A program made the position numbers and the translations under genes. Below are positions 33,301-39,180 of a stretch of 39,180 bases of DNA, piece by piece. Position 1 is the first letter of the stretch, and every line of letters begins with the position of its first letter. The notes beneath the pieces were generated by a model. It was not told the DNA's origin. It was given only the letters and a program-made list of their open reading frames with translations, and made no database searches. The stretch is from assembly GCA_945871085.1 (NCBI GenBank), contig CAMBVX010000019.1:1-39180 (forward strand). Direction: 5' to 3'. Source of the DNA: Opitutus sp. GAS368 (GTDB lineage: Bacteria; Verrucomicrobiota; Verrucomicrobiia; Opitutales; Opitutaceae).

Positions 33301-33697
33301 GGCCGGGTCTCCGACCCGCCCACCGGGGCCGTTCGGTCCCGCCCCGCCAAGCAAAACAAACCGCATCGGCCGCCACGCCTCGCGCACTCGCCCTTGAAGA
33401 CGCCACCGCGCTCCTCGCCGCCCCGGACGTCGTGCCGAGCAAATCAACCCCCGCTGGGCCGCACCGGCTCGCTCGATATCCGCTCCGCCGTTCGCCTCGA
33501 TCCTCAACATTTCCAGCGAACATTTTCCGCGCCACGCTTGCCCTCCCCCTCCCCCGCCCCTACGCCCTTTCTCGTCCACCGAAAAATCACTCTCCTTCCG
33601 CCATCTGACCTAACCCAACTCTAAATTCATTTCGCGTAGCTTCGGCTGCTGTCCATCACGAAACCGCTAATTTCGAACCAAAGGACATCGCTCGATG
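33301..33697. other. Intergenic region after hisI, no gene seen
   Basis: About 400 bases. There is no U-rich terminator. The first 260 bases are GC-rich and resemble coding composition, but no frame gives a recognisable product. From about 33560 the sequence becomes pyrimidine-rich and then AT-richer. A weak 5-bp hairpin (CGAAA/TTTCG) lies at 33659-33675, just before the structured element. Confidence 0.4.
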
Positions 33698-33870
33698 CAC
33701 GCCCCCGACTGGGGGCGTGTTGAAAGCGTTCCTTTGAGGGCTCTTAGCGGTGCCTGTGATGGGACGTGTGTAGATACGTCCCCTCTTCGTTTTAGGCACC
33801 GCAGAGCTTTCAAAGGAAAGCCGTCCGTAACAGGGCTGAACATCGCGCGAATGTTCATGCCCTGTGGCTT
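33698..33870 (+). ncRNA. Candidate structured RNA or folded repeat upstream of the RM-like operon
   Basis: Three hairpins sit close together. The first is a perfect 9-bp stem (33698-33706/33711-33719, loop GACT). The second is a 24-pair stem (33730-33755/33794-33817) with a 2-base bulge and two adjacent G-T positions, enclosing a 7-bp hairpin (GGGACGT/ACGTCCC). The third runs 33818-33870: 5 bp, a 7-base bulge, then 14 bp with a 1-base bulge. Hairpins two and three abut with no gap. The G-T positions are pairs only if the plus strand is RNA. No known RNA family is recognised, and a folded mobile repeat is an alternative. Confidence 0.4.
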
Positions 33871-33924
33871 CATACTTTGAATCTTCGGCGTCGCCTGACG
33901 TGTCGCCTGTCCCCGCGCAACGTC

Positions 33925-33943
33925 GGTTCGCTATAGTCGAACC
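33925..33943. promoter_or_regulatory. Short inverted repeat upstream of the RM-like operon
   Basis: GGTTCG-CTATAGT-CGAACC is a 6-bp inverted repeat ending 24 bases before the first methyltransferase-like start. Its place fits an operator or a promoter-proximal control site. It also resembles a tRNA T-arm superficially, but no tRNA body accompanies it. No C-protein gene is nearby. Confidence 0.3.
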
Positions 33944-33967
33944 CGCTCTACCCTGCCGCGTTCGCGT

Positions 33968-34612
33968 ATGAGCTTGGTAAAATCCAAGCAGCGCGTCGCC
34001 GATCATGGAGAGGTTTTCACGCCCGCGTGGCTGGTCGAGGCGATGCTCGACTTGGTGAAGGGTGAGACGGAGCGCATCGACTCGCGTTTCCTAGAGTCGG
34101 CGTGCGGGGACGGTAACTTTCTCGTGCAGATTCTGCGGCGCAAACTTGCCGCCGTAGAACTCAAATACGGCAAGTCCGACTTCGAGCGCCGGCACTACGC
34201 GCTACTCGCGCTGATGTGCGTTTATGGGATCGAACTGCTGCCGGACAACATCGCCGAGTGCCGCAGCAACCTGCTGGACATTTTCGCCGAGTATCTGGCC
34301 CTGGCTCCGGCTGACGACCTGTATCGCGCCGCGCTCTACGTGCTGTCGCAAAATCTCGTTCACGGCGACGCCCTGTCGATGCGCACCCAAACAGGAGAGC
34401 CGATCACCTTCGCCGAGTGGGGTTCTCTGGGTAAAGGCCGATTCAATCGACGCGACTTCCGCTTCGACAGCCTCACCCAGTCATCGGCCTTCAGTGCAGA
34501 GGGATCGCTATTCGCCAATCTCGGCATGCACGAGATTTTCACGGCGGCCAAAACCTACCCGCCGATGACGGTGGAAGAGTTGGCCGCCGCCGCGCCGGAG
34601 GCGACGTCATGA
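33968..34612 (+). CDS. Short N6-adenine-methyltransferase-like protein without NPPY motif
   Basis: The 214-aa protein has the N-terminal part of a gamma-type N6-adenine methyltransferase: GEVFTPAWLVEAMLDLV (residues 14-30) and a motif I-like SAM loop FLESACGDGNFLVQIL (41-56). GIELLPDNIAECRSNLL matches motif II and VHGDALSM motif III. No NPPY/DPPY motif IV is found before the stop. The C-terminal 60 residues (RFNRRDFRFDSLTQSSAF) are unrecognised. It might therefore bind SAM but not methylate alone. It overlaps the next, complete methyltransferase gene by ATGA, so the two proteins are probably made together. A heteromeric or regulatory role is inference. Confidence 0.7.
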   Translation: MSLVKSKQRVADHGEVFTPAWLVEAMLDLVKGETERIDSRFLESACGDGNFLVQILRRKLAAVELKYGKSDFERRHYALLALMCVYGIELLPDNIAECRSNLLDIFAEYLALAPADDLYRAALYVLSQNLVHGDALSMRTQTGEPITFAEWGSLGKGRFNRRDFRFDSLTQSSAFSAEGSLFANLGMHEIFTAAKTYPPMTVEELAAAAPEATS

Positions 34613-36192
34613 GCGACCAAGCCAGCTTCACCTTGCGCCGGCGCAATCCGGACGTGCTGACGTGTATCGCAAACCTCTCCAACGACGAGGTGTTCACGCC
34701 GCCCGAGTTTGCCAACCGGATGCTCGACACGCTGACCGAGGCGTGGGCCGCCAACCACGGTGGGGCGAACCTCTGGGCTGACCCGACGGTGACCTTTCTC
34801 GATCCCTGCACGAAGTCTGGCGTGTTTCTGCGTGAGATTACCCGCCGCCTGACCGAAGGGTTGGCGAAAAAGATTCCGGGTCTGACCCAGCGAGTGAACC
34901 ACATTCTGACGAAGCAGGTGTTCGGCATCGGGATCACGAAGATAACCAGCCTACTCGCGCGGCGTAGCGTGTATTGCTCGCGGCACGCGGACGGGAAGCA
35001 CTCCATCGCCAAAAACTTCGCCAGCGAGACCGGCAATATCTGGTTCAAGCGTATCCCTCACTCATGGGAAGGCGACCGGTGCAAATTTTGCGGGGCTGGA
35101 AAATCAGTTTTCGACCGGGCGGACGGCTTGGAGACCCACGCCTACGCGTTCATTCACACCGACAACATCAAGGCCCGACTGACCGAACTCTTTGGGAAAA
35201 ACATGCAATTCGACGTTATCATCGGTAATCCGCCCTATCAGTTGGCGAGCGACGGCGGGACACGGGACGGGCCAATCTATCAGCACTTCGTCGAACAGGC
35301 GAAGCGACTTCAGCCAAGATTCCTCGCCATGATCATCCCATCACGCTGGATGGCTTCCGGTCTTGGTCTCAGCGAGTTTCGCCAAGCAATGCTCGGCGAC
35401 CGGCGCATGCGCGAACTGGTGGACTATCCGGCGGCCAACGACGTGTTCCCCGGCGTCGAGGTCAAGGCGGGTGTCTGCTATTTTCTTTGGGACGCATCTC
35501 ACGACGGCGACTGCAAGGTGACAACGGTTCGGGGTGGTGAAGTCCTTGGGCCGATTCAGAGGAACCTTGGTGAATACGACGTTTTCGTTCGGGATGCGCG
35601 TGCCGTGTCGATCCTGCACAAGGTTCTCGGCCGCAGTGAAGCGCCCATCAACACGATCCTCGCTAGGGACAAAGAGTTTGGCTGGACATCGAACTTCGAC
35701 GGCTTCCACGAGAACGAGCGTTCAGGCGATGTGCCGCTCTACTACATTCGCAAGATGAAGCGCGATGTGGGTTACATCGAACGAAACGCAGTAACTAAAA
35801 GTGCCGATCGGATAGACACATGGAAGGTTCTGGTTCCACAAGCGTTCAATGGCGGAGATGCGATCCCTCATCAGATATTGGGTAAGCCGTTAATTGCTCC
35901 GTTGCCGTCAGTCTGCACTCAGTCGTTCCTCTTCTTCAGCGTTAGCTCCCGTAAGGCGGCCGAAAGTCTTCAGTCGTATTACACGACGCGCTTTTTCCGA
36001 TTCCTCGTCTCGGTGCGAAAGATAACTCAACACGCGACGCACTCCACATACGTTTGGGTGCCGATGCAGAGCTGGGATCGCACTTGGACGGACGAGGCTC
36101 TTTTCACAAAATATGGCATCACCCAAGAAGAGCAGGCCTTCATCGGGTCTCAGGTCAGGGAGATGAACCTCGATGCCGCCGCCGATGAGTAA
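34609..36192 (+). CDS. Eco57I-like N6-adenine DNA methyltransferase
   Basis: The 527-aa protein has DEVFTPPEFANRMLDTLTE (26-44), motif I FLDPCTKSGVFLREI (63-78), motif II VFGIGITKITSLLARR, and the catalytic motif IV FDVIIGNPPYQL with NPPY at 207-210. Between motifs II and IV an insert has Cys123, His126 and a CxxC pair (Cys158-Cys161, DRCKFCGAGKS), a possible metal knuckle. The region after NPPY (PIYQHFVEQAKRLQPRFLAM, IIPSRWMASG) is typical of Eco57I/type IIG-type enzymes, and the later part should hold target recognition. No nuclease motif is seen. The gene is less C-rich at third codon positions than its core neighbours. Confidence 0.85.
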   Translation: MSDQASFTLRRRNPDVLTCIANLSNDEVFTPPEFANRMLDTLTEAWAANHGGANLWADPTVTFLDPCTKSGVFLREITRRLTEGLAKKIPGLTQRVNHILTKQVFGIGITKITSLLARRSVYCSRHADGKHSIAKNFASETGNIWFKRIPHSWEGDRCKFCGAGKSVFDRADGLETHAYAFIHTDNIKARLTELFGKNMQFDVIIGNPPYQLASDGGTRDGPIYQHFVEQAKRLQPRFLAMIIPSRWMASGLGLSEFRQAMLGDRRMRELVDYPAANDVFPGVEVKAGVCYFLWDASHDGDCKVTTVRGGEVLGPIQRNLGEYDVFVRDARAVSILHKVLGRSEAPINTILARDKEFGWTSNFDGFHENERSGDVPLYYIRKMKRDVGYIERNAVTKSADRIDTWKVLVPQAFNGGDAIPHQILGKPLIAPLPSVCTQSFLFFSVSSRKAAESLQSYYTTRFFRFLVSVRKITQHATHSTYVWVPMQSWDRTWTDEALFTKYGITQEEQAFIGSQVREMNLDAAADE

Positions 36193-38722
36193 GACTATCG
36201 ACGAAATCCTCGCGCCCAAGCCGGAGGCTCGTCCGCGCATTTACGCCTACTCCATCGCGGACAAGGCGCACGCGGGGCTACTCAAGATTGGCCAGACTAC
36301 GCGGGACGTGAAGCAGCGCGTCGCCGAGCAGCTCCAGACGGCCGCGATCAAAAACTACACCATCGAACTCGACGAATCCGCCGAGCGCGACGATGGCACG
36401 ATTTTCAGCGACCACGCGGTGCGCGCGGCTTTGGCAAAGAAGGGTTTTGAAAACACCGCGTTGGAGTGGATGCGCTGCACGCTGAAGGCCGTGAAGACCG
36501 TCCTCACCGAATTGCGCACGGGCAAGAAATTGACCGGCACGCACCACGAGACGTTCGTGATGCGGCGGGAGCAGGTCGAGGCGGTCGAAAAAACCTACGA
36601 TTATTTCAGGTCGATCTGGGCGGAGAACAAAACGGCGGCGCCGCGGTTCCTATGGAACGCGAAGATGCGTTTCGGGAAAACGTTCACCAGTTACCAACTC
36701 GCCAAAAAACTCGGGGCCAAGCGCGTGCTCGTGGTGACGTTCAAGCCGGCCGTGGAGGATGCCTGGCAGACCGACCTCGAATCGCACGCGGACTTCAACG
36801 GCTGGCAATACCTGTCAAAGTCCTCCGGCGACGATCCGACGCAGATCAACCGCAAAAAGCCGGTCGTCTATTTCGGCTCCTTCCAAGACTTATTGGGCCG
36901 TGACGATGCGGGGAATATTAAGGCCAAGAACGAGTGGCTGCATGCGGTGAATTGGGACTTGGTGGTGTTCGACGAATACCATTTCGGCGCGTGGCGCGAC
37001 ACGGCCAAAGAGTTGTTTGAGGGCGAGGAGGAGGCGGTCGCCAAGAAGGAGACCAAGCTCGAATACGCCCCCGGCTTGGAAAGCGTGAACGAGGACATCG
37101 GCGAGCTCTCGACCCAGGAGGCTGAGTTTCTGCCCATCACCACCAAGGCCTACCTGTACCTCTCCGGCACGCCGTTTAAGGCGCTCGCGACGGGTGAGTT
37201 TATCGAGGAGCAGATTTTTAATTGGACCTACACCGACGAGCAGCGGGCCAAGGAGGCATTCGCGACCCAGCAGCCCGCCCCGTGGAATCCCTACGGCGCG
37301 TTGCCGCAGATGCGGCTGCTCACCTACCAGATGCCGGATGAACTGGTGGCGGTGGCGAGCGCGGGGGAGTTCGATGAGTTCGATCTGAACGCGTTTTTCG
37401 AGGCCTCGGGTGAGGGCGCCCAGGCGCAGTTCAAGCACAAGAGTGACGTGCAAAAGTGGCTGGAGATCATCCGCGGTGGCCATGCGTCCACGTCGGTGGA
37501 ATCCCTCAAGACCGGCACGCGACCGCCGTTTCCGTATTCCGATGTGCGCCTGTTGCCGTATCTCCAGCACGCGTTCTGGTTTTTACCGGACGTCGCAGCG
37601 TGTCGTGCCATGGCGAATCTGCTGGCCGAGAAACACAACGTATTCTGGCGCGATTACACGGTGATCGTCGCGGCGGGTGCCAGCGCGGGCATCGGCTTGG
37701 AGGCGCTGCCGCCCGTGCGCCAGGCCATCGGCGGCGGGTTCGACACCAAGACGATCACGCTCTCGTGCGGCAAACTCACCACGGGCGTCACCGTGCCGCA
37801 GTGGTCGTCCATTTTGATGCTGCGCAACCTGAAGTCGCCAGAGACGTATTTTCAGGCGGCGTTTCGCGTGCAATCGCCGTGGTCCATCAAGAACCCGAAT
37901 GGCGATAACCCGCACGAGGAGGAAATGCTCAAGCCGGTCTGTTTCGTTTTCGACTTCGCGCCCACGCGTGCCTTGCGGCAACTTTCCGAATACGCGATCG
38001 GGCTCTCGCCGAACGAACCGAATCCAGAGAGTGCGGTCCGGGACCTCGTGTCGTTCCTGCCGGTGCTGGCCTACGACGGTGCGAACATGACGCAGATCGA
38101 TGCGGGCGGCATCCTCGATATCGCGATCGCCGGCACCTCGGCTACGTTGCTCGCGCGCAAATGGGAGAGCGCACTGCTGGTGAACGTGGACAACGACACC
38201 TTGCGCCGGATTCTCGATAACCCCGAGGCGATGGCTGCGGTGGGGCGCATCGAGGGTTGGCGCGCGCTCGGTGACAACATCATCGAAACCATCATCAACA
38301 AGAGCGAGCAAGTGAAGGCGCTCAAAAACAAGGCGAAGGACAAGGACCTGTCGGCGAAGGAGCAGAAGCAGCTCACCGACGAGGAGCGGGAGTTCAAATC
38401 CAAGCGAAAGCTCGTGCAGGAAAAGTTGATCAAGTTCGCGACCCGTATTCCCGCCTTCATGTATCTCACGGATTTTCGTGAGAACACGCTGCAGGACGTG
38501 ATCACCAAGATCGAACCGGACCTATTCGAAACGGTCACGGGTCTGACGGTGAAGGATTTTCACCTACTCGTGCGACTCCGGGTGTTCAACACCGAGCAGA
38601 TGAATCAGGCGGTGTTCGCCTTCCGGCGTTACGAAGATGCCTCGTTGAGCTACACGGGCATCGAGAGTCATGAGGGCCTCACGCACTACGGGTTATACGA
38701 CACCGTGGTGGCGAGGGAGTGA
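36185..38722 (+). CDS. GIY-YIG (T5orf172-like) domain fused to SF2 helicase, restriction-subunit-like
   Basis: The 845-aa protein starts with a GIY-YIG-type nuclease domain of the T5orf172/MUG113 kind: RIYAYSIAD (18-26), GLLKIGQTTRDVKQRVAEQ (31-49) and DHAVRAAL near 77-84. An SF2 helicase core follows, with motif I NAKMRFGKTFTSYQLAK (158-174), motif II DEYH (263-266) and motif III SGTP (327-330). The second RecA domain has SCGKLTTGVTVPQWSSILML and motif VI QAAFRVQSPW. A charged helical stretch lies near 700-745. It probably cleaves unmodified DNA in an ATP-dependent way. ATG 36185 overlaps the previous stop; ATG 36173 is the alternative and has GGGAG 10 bases upstream. Confidence 0.85.
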   Translation: MSKTIDEILAPKPEARPRIYAYSIADKAHAGLLKIGQTTRDVKQRVAEQLQTAAIKNYTIELDESAERDDGTIFSDHAVRAALAKKGFENTALEWMRCTLKAVKTVLTELRTGKKLTGTHHETFVMRREQVEAVEKTYDYFRSIWAENKTAAPRFLWNAKMRFGKTFTSYQLAKKLGAKRVLVVTFKPAVEDAWQTDLESHADFNGWQYLSKSSGDDPTQINRKKPVVYFGSFQDLLGRDDAGNIKAKNEWLHAVNWDLVVFDEYHFGAWRDTAKELFEGEEEAVAKKETKLEYAPGLESVNEDIGELSTQEAEFLPITTKAYLYLSGTPFKALATGEFIEEQIFNWTYTDEQRAKEAFATQQPAPWNPYGALPQMRLLTYQMPDELVAVASAGEFDEFDLNAFFEASGEGAQAQFKHKSDVQKWLEIIRGGHASTSVESLKTGTRPPFPYSDVRLLPYLQHAFWFLPDVAACRAMANLLAEKHNVFWRDYTVIVAAGASAGIGLEALPPVRQAIGGGFDTKTITLSCGKLTTGVTVPQWSSILMLRNLKSPETYFQAAFRVQSPWSIKNPNGDNPHEEEMLKPVCFVFDFAPTRALRQLSEYAIGLSPNEPNPESAVRDLVSFLPVLAYDGANMTQIDAGGILDIAIAGTSATLLARKWESALLVNVDNDTLRRILDNPEAMAAVGRIEGWRALGDNIIETIINKSEQVKALKNKAKDKDLSAKEQKQLTDEEREFKSKRKLVQEKLIKFATRIPAFMYLTDFRENTLQDVITKIEPDLFETVTGLTVKDFHLLVRLRVFNTEQMNQAVFAFRRYEDASLSYTGIESHEGLTHYGLYDTVVARE

Positions 38723-38949
38723 GGATTTTGAGAGACACGATTTTCCCACGCATGGCTCTGCAAGCCCCGACCGAGCCCGAGTTCACCCGCATCCTCAGCA
38801 CCTTCCCCCTCGTCCCCCGCGCCCGTGAAAGCCGCCGCGCTGGCGGCGTTTCGCCTACCACCTCGGTCGTGACACGGAAACTGTGGTGGATTGAGTTGCC
38901 GGAGTAATCCCAGCTTGGCTTTGACGCTCCGACCGGGCGAGACTCGGCC

Positions 38950-39180
38950 ATGGCCCTGAGTTTCGAGTGGAACGAGAGCAAGGCGAAATCAAACCTCGCC
39001 AAGCATGGCGTGAGCTTTGAAGAAGCCTCCACCGTCTTCGGCGATCAGCGATCGCTGACGATTCCCGACCCGGCCCATTCACAGATGGAGGAACGCGCGA
39101 TTGTGCTGGGGCAATCGCATGAGTGGAAATTGCTGGTTGTCGTGCATACGGAGCGGGGTGACAATATCCGCATCATCAGC
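38950..39180 (+). CDS. brnT: BrnT-type toxin (partial, cut by window edge)
   Basis: The frame is open for 77 codons to the window end. It reads MALSFEWNESKAKSNLAKHG, then VSFEEASTVFGDQRSLTIPD and LLVVVHTERGDNIRIIS. This is the BrnT ribonuclease toxin pattern: FEW-(N/D)-x-x-K, N-x-x-KHGVSFEEA, and the HTERGD-IRIIS strand. BrnT toxins are RelE-like fold RNases paired with a BrnA antitoxin gene downstream, which would lie beyond the window. It begins 227 bases after the helicase gene; the gap holds no supportable gene. Only the last residues of the domain are missing. Confidence 0.85.
   Translation, partial: MALSFEWNESKAKSNLAKHGVSFEEASTVFGDQRSLTIPDPAHSQMEERAIVLGQSHEWKLLVVVHTERGDNIRIIS

Noticed and set aside
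33667-33873. 68-codon minus-strand frame across the hairpin element
   Set aside because: It exactly covers the structured element and no domain is visible; probably a spurious frame through a folded sequence.
33918-33950. tRNA T-arm-like GGTTCG...CGAACC sequence
   Set aside because: No acceptor, D-arm or anticodon arm fits around it, so no tRNA is called.
38719-38907. 62-codon frame with a GTGA overlap to the helicase gene
   Set aside because: The overlap is attractive but the product is unrecognised and Arg/Pro/Ser-rich; there is no support beyond spacing.
1-39180. CRISPR arrays, rRNA, tmRNA, RNase P RNA
   Set aside because: No regularly spaced direct repeats of CRISPR type and no conserved RNA hallmarks were seen by eye.

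Overview
The window looks like the chromosome of a high-GC member of the Verrucomicrobiota, most likely Opitutaceae or a close relative. This is inferred from the overall gene set, a murD/murC-less division and cell-wall (dcw) cluster with a LysM gene inside it, Tat-exported Gfo/Idh/MocA oxidoreductases, and starts that mostly lack a Shine-Dalgarno sequence. No rRNA, tRNA or CRISPR array was seen, so the taxonomy is inference.

Layout. 1-4211: the tail of a membrane protein, then scpB-pheA (minus strand) divergent from ilvD (plus strand). 4212-7250: a Tat-exported oxidoreductase between two repeat-rich stretches. These hold a decayed type II toxin-antitoxin pair, a 14-bp tandem repeat, palindromic REP-like units and four copies of a G-rich 17-18-mer. 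7251-24512: an almost continuous minus-strand dcw operon, in transcription order mraZ, small ORF, rsmH, ftsL, ftsI, murE, murF, mraY, LysM protein, ftsW, murG, murB, ddl, ftsQ, ftsA, ftsZ. Many junctions are 4-bp ATGA/GTGA overlaps, and a MraZ-type operator with a 10-bp period lies upstream of mraZ. The ligase genes murC and murD are absent.

25016-33300: plus-strand genes. A DoxX-like membrane protein is followed by a second Tat oxidoreductase and an exported discoidin-like protein, closed by a clear intrinsic terminator. Next comes a tightly overlapping trio (GT39-like Agl23 family membrane protein, family 2 glycosyltransferase, ApbE-like flavin transferase), then a GltD-like oxidoreductase, a DUF971 protein and hisI. 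The last intergenic gaps contain two different REP-like inverted repeats.

33301-39180: an accessory island. A compact run of nested hairpins (33698-33870) precedes a three-gene restriction-modification-like operon: a short methyltransferase-like protein without a visible NPPY motif, an Eco57I-like adenine methyltransferase with NPPY, and an 845-aa protein joining a GIY-YIG (T5orf172-like) domain to an SF2 helicase. A BrnT-type toxin gene runs off the right edge. The most unusual points are this module with its structured leader, an FtsZ whose second T7-loop aspartate is threonine, and the missing murC/murD.
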